A DNA stretch of 11,701 nucleotides from Actinomycetota bacterium (GCA_009923375.1 RFTO01000022.1:1-11701); one strand, 5' to 3'. Shown: positions 6,005 to 11,701, counted from the first letter of the stretch. Notes: generated by a model not told the origin, from the sequence alone. A program made the numbers and translations.

Positions 6005-6835
6005 TCAACTCGAGGGTGCAACTGCAGACCATGCGATGGTCAGTTCGCCGAGGCGCCAGCGAGCTGATGTGTCGGCTATCGGCCAGCCGTCCTCCTTGAG
6101 TCGCTGCGCCATGGCGATGAACCGCTGGCGAGGGCCGAAGACGCCGATGCCGGCAACGCTCGCCCACGCGCGGTCGGCGGCAGTTAGGAAGGCATGAACT
6201 GGCTCGCCGGGGATGTTCCGATGAATGAGCGCCTTAGGTAAACGTTCCGCCCATGCCAACGGCGTATCCAGGCTGCCGACGTGGGTGGCGAATGTCAGGC
6301 TCTGTGGCACTGCGGCATGTCCGTCGTGCCGCACAGCAATCCAGGCGCACACCCGCCCAATCTCATCGCAGGTGCCATCAACGAGCAACCCACCTGGCGC
6401 CAATCGTGCAGCCATCACATCCCATGCGGGCCGCACATCACTTTCGGAATACTGCCGCAAGACGTTGAAGGCGCGAATCGCATGCGCTCGCTCGTGCCTT
6501 ACACCGAGTTGACCACCAGTCCTTGTGTCCGGCAGGGGCACCTCAAAGCCGCCATGGACAAATATCAACCCCGCGGTGGCAGCCGATGACGCCTCTGCCA
6601 CTCGATGGCGGTCAATCTCCACCCCGACGATGGTGATGTCGTCGCGGACATGGTGGCGTAATCGATCGTGCCATTCGATGGTGGTGTCGGGAGTGCGGCC
6701 GAAGCCGAGATCAACACAGATGGGGTCATCGACCGAGCGCAAATACGAGCACATGGTGTGGATGAACCATCGATCAGCTCGACGAAGGCGATTGGGGTTC
6801 GTCGTGCCGCGGGTGATGTCACCGATGGGCTTCAC
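6005..6835 (-). CDS. Class I SAM-dependent methyltransferase, uncharacterised actinobacterial family
   Basis: Predicted cytosolic methyltransferase of 276 residues with unknown substrate. After a conserved-looking basic leader (GDITRGTTNPNRLRRADRW, 5-23) comes the Rossmann motif I VDLGFGRTP (41-49), then GVEID (71-75; the acidic residue expected to bind the SAM ribose), RAFNVLRQY (121-129) in the post-II region, and LAPGGLLVDGTCDEIGR (145-161). The second half (RLPKALIHRNIPGEPVHAFL and later GPRQRF, RWRLGELTIAW) is what I remember of a Streptomyces hypothetical family with the same neighbours, not an assigned enzyme. The GTG at 6835 is chosen because TACATT lies 7 nt upstream (leaderless) and the family begins near KPxGxxTRGTTNPNRLRR. 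It is convergent with gpmA and follows the aquaporin terminator. Confidence 0.82.
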   Translation of the reverse strand: MKPIGDITRGTTNPNRLRRADRWFIHTMCSYLRSVDDPICVDLGFGRTPDTTIEWHDRLRHHVRDDITIVGVEIDRHRVAEASSAATAGLIFVHGGFEVPLPDTRTGGQLGVRHERAHAIRAFNVLRQYSESDVRPAWDVMAARLAPGGLLVDGTCDEIGRVCAWIAVRHDGHAAVPQSLTFATHVGSLDTPLAWAERLPKALIHRNIPGEPVHAFLTAADRAWASVAGIGVFGPRQRFIAMAQRLKEDGWPIADTSARWRLGELTIAWSAVAPSS

Positions 6836-6842
6836 AATGGCG

Positions 6843-6848
6843 AATGTA
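6843..6848 (-). promoter_or_regulatory. Candidate methyltransferase -10 box, leaderless
   Basis: Minus-strand TACATT, then 7 nt (cgccatt), then GTG. +1 would fall one base before the start codon. The box lies 10 bp beyond the operon terminator hairpin, so the -35 side overlaps the hairpin. Confidence 0.5.
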
Positions 6849-6858
6849 TCCGAACATG

Positions 6859-6900
6859 CCTGTGGGGCCGGCTACCACGAATGGCGGCCGGCCCCACAGG
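6859..6900 (-). terminator. Perfect 14-bp GC hairpin ending the six-gene operon
   Basis: CCTGTGGGGCCGGC (6859-6872) pairs completely with GCCGGCCCCACAGG (6887-6900) around a 14-nt loop. It starts 21 bp after the aquaporin stop codon. No T-run follows, as is common for terminators in GC-rich actinobacteria. It separates the operon from the methyltransferase promoter on the same strand. Confidence 0.75.
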
Positions 6901-6921
6901 GCAGTTAAATGCAGGTGCAGA

Positions 6922-7656
6922 TTAGAACGTGGTGTATGTGGCAGCCGGAGCTGACTTGTCCTCTGGATAGAGGTACGACACAACCACCCAAGCACCGAGA
7001 GCCGCAACGATTTCCACTCCGATGAACAGGGCGATGCTTCCGAAGTTCGGAGCAGCCTTGCCCGTGAAGAAGTTGGCGACTGCAATAGCGGTGTTGCCAA
7101 AGCCCTGCGGAAGCGAGGCAACGCTCACAACCACCCAGCCACCAAGGGCGAGTGGGACGAGGTTGGCGCGACCAGCGCGGATGGTTCCGTGAACCGCTGC
7201 AACCAGTGCAAGGGTGGCAATGAACTCGGAGACATAATCCCAAGTGTTGCCCATCCCTGCCTTACCGACGACGATGCCGTTCGGCAGGCCGCTGCGGATG
7301 TACTGAGCAGTGATGACTCCACCGATGCCACCAGCGATCTGAGCGACTGCGTAGGACGCAAACTCAGCAGGTGTCAGGCCGCGGAACAACATGGCGGCCA
7401 AGGAGACCATCGGGTTGAAGTGGCCGCCGGAGATGGCACCGAAGAGGACGACCATCACCGCAAGAGTGATACCGACAGCTAACGCTTCAGCTGTCTTGTC
7501 CACGCCATTGATCACGCCAAGGGTGGCAGCGGCGTTAGTGCCGTTGGGGTACAAGCGCAAGATGCCAGCGGTGCTGAACACGTGCCCCGCTGCAACGAGC
7601 AGCAGGAATGTCCCGATGAACTCGGCCACGACGCGGCGAGCAAGTGTGTTTTCCAT
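6922..7656 (-). CDS. Aquaporin-family (MIP) channel with altered NPA boxes
   Basis: Integral membrane channel of 244 residues for water or small neutral solutes. Six hydrophobic segments can be placed at about 9-31, 57-77, 98-119, 142-162, 166-184 and 208-230, in the twofold MIP arrangement with a conserved glutamate opening each half (E12 in AEFIGTF, E144 in SEFIATL). The pore half-helix motifs are unusual: the first NPA is NPM (81-83, SGGHFNPMVSL), and the second is NTA (188-190, GFGNTAIAVAN) with no arginine immediately after it. Substrate cannot be assigned. The ATG lies 3 nt after the asparaginase stop, with a GGGAGG ribosome-binding site inside the asparaginase end, so the two are co-translated. 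It is the last gene of the operon. Family is secure, function open. Confidence 0.88.
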   Translation of the reverse strand: MENTLARRVVAEFIGTFLLLVAAGHVFSTAGILRLYPNGTNAAATLGVINGVDKTAEALAVGITLAVMVVLFGAISGGHFNPMVSLAAMLFRGLTPAEFASYAVAQIAGGIGGVITAQYIRSGLPNGIVVGKAGMGNTWDYVSEFIATLALVAAVHGTIRAGRANLVPLALGGWVVVSVASLPQGFGNTAIAVANFFTGKAAPNFGSIALFIGVEIVAALGAWVVVSYLYPEDKSAPAATYTTF

Positions 7657-7659
7657 GGA

Positions 7660-8646
7660 TTAAGCCTCCCACTGAATGTTAAGGGTCTCCTGAAGATAGC
7701 CGACAATTCCGCCGCCGCCCTGCACATCCGCACGAATCCAGCGAGAATTTACGCCGGAGATGTCCACATCCAACGCACGGAGGGCTGCCGTGAGCACATT
7801 TGCCCGCGGACGAGCCGCCCCATCGGCGATCTTGAGTGCAATGGCGCGACCATCTGGCAATCCGGCGGCCATCACTCCCTCAGCACCGTCTTTAACCAGT
7901 AATCCAGGGAGCTCGTCCATGAGGGCGGTGACATCGCGGGTGGTCCCGGCAACAAGTTCCGGGTGCTGCCGCATCGCATCTCGCACCTGCCCGATCGACG
8001 AACCCGCTGGAGCCGTCATCACCCGGGCATAGGCGCGGGCAAGACCCGCCAGTGTGCAGCTGAACAGCGCTGCCCCGCAACCATCTACTCCCTGATGTTC
8101 TATGTGGTCACCAGTGAAGACCTCGACTGTGGCAGCAATGCGCTGCTGAAGCGGGTGCTGTGCAGATGTGTAACCAAAAAGTGGCCAGTCATTGATCGCG
8201 CAGGTGATGATCATCGCGGCGTGCTTACCTGAGCAATCGGCGTAGATGGAGGCCGGCGCGGCGGCGCCTTTGCGAATGAGCGATTCGCGGCTCACCTGAT
8301 CCATCGGCCAGCCAGGGGTATTGGCGAGCACCGAATCATCGAGATCGAAACGGTGCAAAATTGAGCGCACCAAAGAAGTGTGCATTGACTCGCCGGAATG
8401 AGATGAGGCCATAACCGCTAACTCAGCTGCAGTCCACTCGCACTCTTGTAACCCCGCATCCAACATGGCGGCCAGTTGTAGGGGCTTCAGAGCGGATCGG
8501 GGGAAAATGACCGTCTGCGGTTGTCCTGCAGAGCCGATGACGGCGCCGTCGGCACCGACCAATGCGACGCAGCCGTGGTGAACCGACTCGACGAAGCCGT
8601 TTCGCACTACTTCAGCAAGCGGGACACTGCCAGCAGCCAGACTCAT
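7660..8646 (-). CDS. L-asparaginase, zinc/serine-lysine type (Asparaginase_II family)
   Basis: Hydrolyses L-asparagine to aspartate and ammonia. 328 residues, belonging to the Rhizobium etli thermolabile type, unrelated to the E. coli AnsA/AnsB enzymes. Visible signature: FPRSALKPLQ (48-57) with the SxxK pair S51/K54; SSHSGESMH (81-89); CSGKHAAM (138-145) with C138 and K141; and DGCGA (188-192) with C190. In the characterised Rhizobium enzyme the equivalent cysteines and lysine bind zinc near the catalytic serine. No signal peptide, so cytosolic. Its ATG overlaps the rsiG stop by 4 nt (ATGA), and its end carries the ribosome-binding site of the aquaporin gene. A role in recycling asparagine nitrogen is inferred; the link with the neighbouring channel is context only. 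Confidence 0.9.
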   Translation of the reverse strand: MSLAAGSVPLAEVVRNGFVESVHHGCVALVGADGAVIGSAGQPQTVIFPRSALKPLQLAAMLDAGLQECEWTAAELAVMASSHSGESMHTSLVRSILHRFDLDDSVLANTPGWPMDQVSRESLIRKGAAAPASIYADCSGKHAAMIITCAINDWPLFGYTSAQHPLQQRIAATVEVFTGDHIEHQGVDGCGAALFSCTLAGLARAYARVMTAPAGSSIGQVRDAMRQHPELVAGTTRDVTALMDELPGLLVKDGAEGVMAAGLPDGRAIALKIADGAARPRANVLTAALRALDVDISGVNSRWIRADVQGGGGIVGYLQETLNIQWEA

Positions 8647-9182
8647 GTGAGCAGTGTGTCAATGGTTGCCTCCCGATTGCGGTAGCGCACCATAAGTTCG
8701 GCTGTCAAAACATCGACTACCTCTTGCACGGAGGATCTCTGACTCGATATGTCGTGCTCGTAATCCGCGAGCTGTTCGCGTGCCGTTGCCAGGTCCTCGG
8801 TGCTGAGCACAGTCACATACGACAGAGCAGGATCAGCAAGGAGACGTTGGACGGCGCGGCGCTGCTGTGTCAGCAGCGAGGGGTCGTGGTGGGGACTGAT
8901 GTGTCGTACGTCAGCCGAAGGCTCGGCAGTGAGAATCGCCACCACATCAGCGACAGCTTGTGCACCTTTCGTTGATGCATGCCGGCGTTGCAATTCGCTA
9001 TCGATGACGTCGATTCGCGCTTGCAGCAGGCGGCGCTGGTAGGAAAGCTCGGCTTCTTCCTCTTCAGCCGCTTTTCGGCGACCACGCAAGTCTGGGACAG
9101 CAACTGCGCCTAGCCCCGTGATGTATGAGGGGTCCAGCACCACATCACGTCGACGGCGGCGTGGCTGTTCCTGTGCGCTCAT
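8643..9182 (-). CDS. rsiG: RsiG-like c-di-GMP-binding anti-sigma factor (AmfC family)
   Basis: 179 residues, predicted soluble and mainly helical. In Streptomyces, RsiG loaded with cyclic di-GMP sequesters the sporulation sigma factor WhiG; the ligand is held by a motif E(X)3S(X)2R(X)3Q(X)3D on each of two antiparallel helices. Both copies are intact here: E43-S47-R50-Q54-D58 (EAELSYQRRLLQARID) and E142-S146-R149-Q153-D157 (EHDISSQRSSVQEVVD). A basic N-terminal stretch PRRRRR precedes a short conserved-looking DPSYITGL. The ATG at 9182 overlaps the ygfZ 3' end by 38 nt, and the stop overlaps the asparaginase start by 4 nt. The Shine-Dalgarno placement is poor (AAGG abuts the ATG), so a slightly later start, such as GTG near 9143, is possible. 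The sigma partner is not in this window. Confidence 0.87.
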   Translation of the reverse strand: MSAQEQPRRRRRDVVLDPSYITGLGAVAVPDLRGRRKAAEEEEAELSYQRRLLQARIDVIDSELQRRHASTKGAQAVADVVAILTAEPSADVRHISPHHDPSLLTQQRRAVQRLLADPALSYVTVLSTEDLATAREQLADYEHDISSQRSSVQEVVDVLTAELMVRYRNREATIDTLLT

Positions 9183-10314
9183 CCTTCAACGGTGCCACAT
9201 TCGCCCGCTTCTCGCGGCGGAACTGCTCAACCGGGCTCACCTCATCGGGTACCACCACGATGGGCTGTTGCGAGGCGGCAAAACGGCCAGAATCGATACT
9301 CAACGTCGCATCTAAGGGCAGCGAGCGCTTTACCAATGCCAAAGCAATCGGCCCTAGTTCGTAATGCCACAGGACTGTGGTAATCGCCCCAACGACATTA
9401 TCTTCATCACCGTTGGTCACCTCCGCACCGAGTTTCGGCAAGTCCTCGCTACTGCCATCGAGATGAAGTAACACGAACCTGCGCGGCGGTTTGCCGAGGT
9501 TGTAGGTGCGGGCAACCGCTTCCTGTCCTCGATAGCACCCCTTGCGTAAATGCACAGCTTCGCCGATCAGTCCAAGCTCATGGGGCAGGCTGCGATGGTC
9601 TGCATCAACAACCACGCGGGGCACACCCGCCGCTGCACGCAAGGACTCCCACGCCCACATTCCCGCGGCGCCGAAACGGTGAAGCAACGCGTCAACATCA
9701 CCGCGCGGCACGACTGCCTCGTACGCCGGCCATACGCCTGGGCGGCTGGGGACGTACTTATCGAGTGCAGGATCGGCCGTACTGAAACTGGCGCCGGCTC
9801 GCCAGAGGGCTGCCGCATCCACGAGTGCGTTGACACCCTCCGATACACCTTGTCCAGATATGTCCTGCTTCGACGCATCTGCAGAAGGCATTGAGAACAC
9901 GGGTGCACCAACGCCGCCGACGACGGCGTAATTGTCGCTGACATCCGTGATTGTCACGTCGTAGGTGAACACCATCATGCGCATGTACGCAAGGAGCGCC
10001 TCTTTGGTTGAACGATCGGAGAGCACCCACGCAGTGCTGCCGTCATCGACCATGTGCAGACCAAATTCGATATGACCATTTGGGGTGAGAATCAACGCAT
10101 CAATCGACTCGCCGACCACAGCGTTATCGCACGCTTGGCTGAGGAACAGGTGTAACCACTGCAGCCGGGTGGAGCCGGTGACGGTGAAAACAGCGGTGCT
10201 CGCAAGGTGAGTGAGCGCCTGGCCGTCATTCAGATTGCGCGCCTCACGCAAGGGATCTCCGTAATGCAATACGGCACCGGTATCAATCCCACTATCGATC
10301 ACCACCGCGCTCAT
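9145..10314 (-). CDS. ygfZ: YgfZ/GcvT-like folate-binding protein (Fe-S cluster maturation)
   Basis: Tetrahydrofolate-dependent helper for assembly or repair of certain Fe-S enzymes, related to the glycine-cleavage T-protein (cytosol). 389 residues. The diagnostic YgfZ motif K-G-C-Y-x-G-Q-E is present as RKGCYRGQEAVARTY with Cys260, the residue essential in the E. coli protein. N-terminal FTVTGSTRLQWLHLFLSQ and LTPNGHIEFGLHM are also typical of the GcvT-like domain, and the C-terminal part is the small barrel. The ATG at 10314 is preferred to the one at 10344 because it forms an ATGA overlap with the nur stop and starts the family-like part; the extra ten residues would lie inside nur. The linker around 140-165 (serine/glycine-rich) looks family-variable. 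Confidence 0.93.
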   Translation of the reverse strand: MSAVVIDSGIDTGAVLHYGDPLREARNLNDGQALTHLASTAVFTVTGSTRLQWLHLFLSQACDNAVVGESIDALILTPNGHIEFGLHMVDDGSTAWVLSDRSTKEALLAYMRMMVFTYDVTITDVSDNYAVVGGVGAPVFSMPSADASKQDISGQGVSEGVNALVDAAALWRAGASFSTADPALDKYVPSRPGVWPAYEAVVPRGDVDALLHRFGAAGMWAWESLRAAAGVPRVVVDADHRSLPHELGLIGEAVHLRKGCYRGQEAVARTYNLGKPPRRFVLLHLDGSSEDLPKLGAEVTNGDEDNVVGAITTVLWHYELGPIALALVKRSLPLDATLSIDSGRFAASQQPIVVVPDEVSPVEQFRREKRANVAPLKDERTGTATPPST

Positions 10315-10754
10315 GCCTTTGACCTGCTTGCGCAAGAACGGCAACGTCCGGCAATTGCCATATGCGTCACATCCACGTCATATCCCGTCACATCACTCAA
10401 TGTTCGCGCGAATTCCTCCGCAGTTGCGGCATCCACTGATTCAATCGCTCCACACCCTTCACACACCACGTGCATGTGCCGGTGCTCGTCAACAGCGTGA
10501 TAAGTCATCGGCGCGTGTCCCATGTGCGCATGCGTCACCAAGCCGAGTTGCTCGAGCACATCGAGAACGCGGTAAACAGTGGACAAGGTGATGCCGGGCA
10601 TCTCCTCGGCGACGGCATTGAGAATCTGCTCCGGCGTGGCATGTCGCAACTCGTTGACGGCGGCGAACACCACCTCGCGCTGCGCTGTCAGGCGAAGTCC
10701 TCGGCGACGCAATTGCGCCTGCAGTTCCTGCGGACTCTTGATCGATTCAGTCAT
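10311..10754 (-). CDS. nur: Nur-type nickel-responsive Fur-family repressor
   Basis: Metal-dependent repressor. In Streptomyces coelicolor, Nur with Ni(II) represses nickel uptake genes and the Fe-type superoxide dismutase. 147 residues. The N-terminal winged helix has LRRRGLRLTAQREVV and GITLSTVYRVLDVLEQLGLV; the dimerisation domain follows. All metal ligands I recall for Nur are present at a constant +5 offset: nickel-site H75, H77 (THAH) and H131 (THMAIAGRC), and M-site H38, H91, H93 and H95 (EHRHMH). Two CxxC pairs (C98/C101, C138/C141) are also present. The ATG at 10754 has a GGGGA Shine-Dalgarno sequence 7 nt upstream and gives a family-like N-terminus; an alternative ATG at 10778 overlaps the preceding stop. 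Other Fur types (Zur, Fur) are less likely because of the HAHxGH segment. Confidence 0.88.
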   Translation of the reverse strand: MTESIKSPQELQAQLRRRGLRLTAQREVVFAAVNELRHATPEQILNAVAEEMPGITLSTVYRVLDVLEQLGLVTHAHMGHAPMTYHAVDEHRHMHVVCEGCGAIESVDAATAEEFARTLSDVTGYDVDVTHMAIAGRCRSCASRSKA

Positions 10755-10770
10755 CGACGCTTCCCCGAGC

Positions 10771-11493
10771 TCACTCATCGGCGGCTAACGGCGAAAGCTG
10801 TGCCGATACGTGCGAAGCAAGCTCGCTACCCATGGCTTCCATGTCGAGCACCCACAGCAGCTGGCCGTTCACCAAGCCGTATAACCGATCGCCACCGGAA
10901 TATTTTTTTGCGCTTGTCGTGCTCAATGCACCTGTGGTGTGCAACTCGAGTTTTGCGCCCGTGATCTTCGCGTTCTCCAAACCCGTGGTGACTGTGACGC
11001 CGGTGAATACCTCCGCATATCCAGTTGGGTGGCACAACACCATCTCAACAGGATGTGCAGAAGCGTCCGCAGCTGGCTGGTCAGCCCGGATGCCTGGTCG
11101 GATGTAACCGGTTTCGACAGCAAGCGGCCGACTTGCGCGGCCCTCATCATTTAACTCCCACGTACGCGATTCGTAGGAAAGGAACGGGCGGCCATCGGTG
11201 GTGACCGTCACCTCCTGGATAAAGGCGAAATCCTCGATGCCGGCATAACCGCCCTTGCCGTGGCCGCGCCAGGCACCAATCATCCAAGACAGCGGCAGCA
11301 GCGACTGCGGGAGTTGTGAGGGGAGCAAGTGCGTTTGGCTCGCTGCTAGCCGCAGCCGCGCTTGACGCGCCGCTTCATCGTGTGTGCCCTCGTGTGTGCT
11401 CGCTTGCTCCGGCGCTGACTCCGGCGCTGACTGCTGCAGCTCACCTTGCTCATTTACCTGCTCGTGTGCTCGCTCATGTGCTCGCTCGGTCAT
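10771..11493 (-). CDS. Nitrobindin-like FABP-fold heme protein with a repetitive His/Glu-rich N-terminal tail
   Basis: 240 residues. The C-terminal ~175 residues form the nitrobindin (THAP4/DUF1794) beta-barrel: LSWMIGAWRGHGKGGY (68-83) is the GxWxGxGxGxY signature, DGRPFLSYESRTW follows, then AVETGYIRPG, VLCHPTGYAEVF and RLYGLVNGQLLWVLDMEAMG. H228 (SELASHVSAQ) aligns with the heme-ligating histidine of mycobacterial Rv2717c. Such proteins bind ferric heme and handle NO or peroxynitrite; the cellular role is unsettled. The first ~65 residues are an added hydrophilic tail, partly built from 12-bp DNA repeats (ERAHERAHE, SAPESAPE), with HxxxH pairs at 6/10 and 34/38. The ATG at 11493 is placed exactly 6 nt after a TACGAT box; an upstream ATG at 11559 would precede that promoter. 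First gene of the operon. Confidence 0.86.
   Translation of the reverse strand: MTERAHERAHEQVNEQGELQQSAPESAPEQASTHEGTHDEAARQARLRLAASQTHLLPSQLPQSLLPLSWMIGAWRGHGKGGYAGIEDFAFIQEVTVTTDGRPFLSYESRTWELNDEGRASRPLAVETGYIRPGIRADQPAADASAHPVEMVLCHPTGYAEVFTGVTVTTGLENAKITGAKLELHTTGALSTTSAKKYSGGDRLYGLVNGQLLWVLDMEAMGSELASHVSAQLSPLAADE
11407..11430. repeat. 12-bp tandem duplication in the tail of the nitrobindin-like gene
   Basis: CTCCGGCGCTGA occurs twice back to back (11407-11418, 11419-11430), encoding SAPESAPE. A separate 12-bp periodic repeat, TGTGCTCGCTC, lies at 11465-11475 and 11477-11487 (ERAHERAHE), with a partial third copy near 11396. These are simple in-frame slippage-type expansions. Confidence 0.85.
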
Positions 11494-11499
11494 AGTGCA

Positions 11500-11505
11500 A
11501 TCGTA
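11500..11505 (-). promoter_or_regulatory. Candidate promoter -10 of the six-gene operon, leaderless
   Basis: Minus-strand TACGAT, then 6 nt (tgcact), then ATG at 11493, so +1 falls on the start codon. The box is the closest to TATAAT of those seen here. No clear -35 is recognised. Confidence 0.55.
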
Positions 11506-11541
11506 GGCGTGAGGCGGGCATGTGCGCCCAGAGGTGATGAA

Positions 11542-11552
11542 CGAACAGTTCG
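11542..11552. repeat. Small dyad CGAAC-A-GTTCG upstream of the operon promoter
   Basis: Perfect 5-bp arms around one base, about 40 bp upstream of the -10 box of the nitrobindin-nur operon. It resembles, but does not match, the actinobacterial LexA spacing (GAAC-N4-GTTC). Possible operator; weak evidence. Confidence 0.3.
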
Positions 11553-11575
11553 CGCTCACCAGCGGCGCTGTCTCG

Positions 11576-11665
11576 TCCTGGCCGGTACAACCTTGGACGA
11601 CTAAATCCTGGACAGTGCAACGCTAGACGAGTAAATCCTGGCTAGTGCAACCCTGGCCAGTCGAA
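11576..11665. repeat. Three tandem 30-bp direct repeats in the upstream intergenic region
   Basis: Units 11576-11605, 11606-11635 and 11636-11665 each begin TCCTGG and carry GTRCAAC at the same offset (11585, 11615, 11645). TAAATCCTGG occurs at 11602, 11632 and again at 11678 after a 16-bp interruption, possibly the start of a fourth unit cut by the window edge. All reading frames through the array contain stops, so it is not coding. Arms ACCAGCGG (11558-11565) and CCGCTGGT (11670-11677) flank it as an inverted repeat. The 30-bp period is about three helical turns, suiting a multi-site operator. Apart from this array, 11494-11701 holds nothing that I recognise. Confidence 0.8.
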
Positions 11666-11701
11666 ATAACCGCTGGTTAAATCCTGGGCTACCGCGTTCG
11701 G

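Noticed and set aside
11542..11552. LexA (SOS) box
   Set aside because: CGAAC and GTTCG are separated by 1 base, whereas the actinobacterial LexA site needs a 4-base spacer between GAAC and GTTC.
11494..11559. 22-residue N-terminal extension of the nitrobindin-like protein (ATG at 11559)
   Set aside because: This start lies upstream of the TACGAT box, which is positioned exactly for a leaderless start at 11493, and the added residues show no signal peptide or family match.
11585..11651. Nur-box in the repeat array
   Set aside because: The minus-strand GTTGCAC resembles half of the Streptomyces Nur box (TTGCAA-N5-TTGCAA), but the partner half at the 5-bp spacing is absent. Only the half-site similarity stands.
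11576..11665. 10-residue peptide repeats encoded by the 30-bp units
   Set aside because: Every frame on both strands meets stop codons within the array (for example TAG in units 2 or 3 on the plus strand).
11576..11687. CRISPR-like array of 30-bp repeats
   Set aside because: The repeats are directly contiguous and diverged, with no unique spacers of constant length between units and no cas genes in the window. They fit a tandem regulatory repeat better.

Overview
The window is about 11.7 kb of chromosomal core sequence from an actinobacterium. The evidence is a mycothiol glycosyltransferase (MshA), CarD, a SenX3/RegX3-type two-component pair, a nickel-type Fur regulator (Nur) and RsiG, the c-di-GMP-binding anti-sigma family known from Streptomyces. 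By eye the GC content is moderate to high (high 50s percent). Genes are very tightly packed, and several appear to be translated from leaderless mRNAs. I cannot name the genus. No mobile elements, CRISPR arrays, rRNA or tRNA genes were seen.

Left region (1-1940): a 5'-complete but truncated ispD, fused in frame to the start of ispF, lies behind carD on the minus strand. An LpqE-type lipoprotein gene is divergent from carD and ends in a Rho-independent terminator. This is the ispF-ispD-carD-lpqE order of Mycobacterium, with ispD and ispF joined.

Centre (1942-6835): senX3-regX3 (minus) is divergent from mshA and gpmA (plus). The mshA and senX3 start codons are separated by only 68 bp, which carries two opposed leaderless promoters. 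SenX3 has no transmembrane segment. gpmA converges on a class I SAM-dependent methyltransferase of an uncharacterised actinobacterial family.

Right region (6922-11493): six minus-strand genes form one apparent operon: nitrobindin-like heme protein, nur, ygfZ, rsiG, a zinc-type asparaginase and an aquaporin-family channel. Neighbouring genes overlap by 4-38 nt or lie within 3-16 nt of each other. The operon begins at a leaderless promoter and ends at a perfect 14-bp GC hairpin, immediately followed by the methyltransferase promoter. From memory, nur, rsiG/amfC, mshA, gpm, phoR-phoP, carD and ispD/ispF also occur in one chromosomal neighbourhood in Streptomyces, so this looks like a compacted version of it.

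The right edge (11494-11701) holds no gene that I can see. It carries a tandem array of three 30-bp direct repeats upstream of the operon. The most interesting points are the two intact c-di-GMP motifs in RsiG, the soluble SenX3, the aquaporin with altered NPA boxes, the IspD-IspF fusion, the 30-bp repeat array and the recurrent TANNNT-N6-start leaderless architecture.
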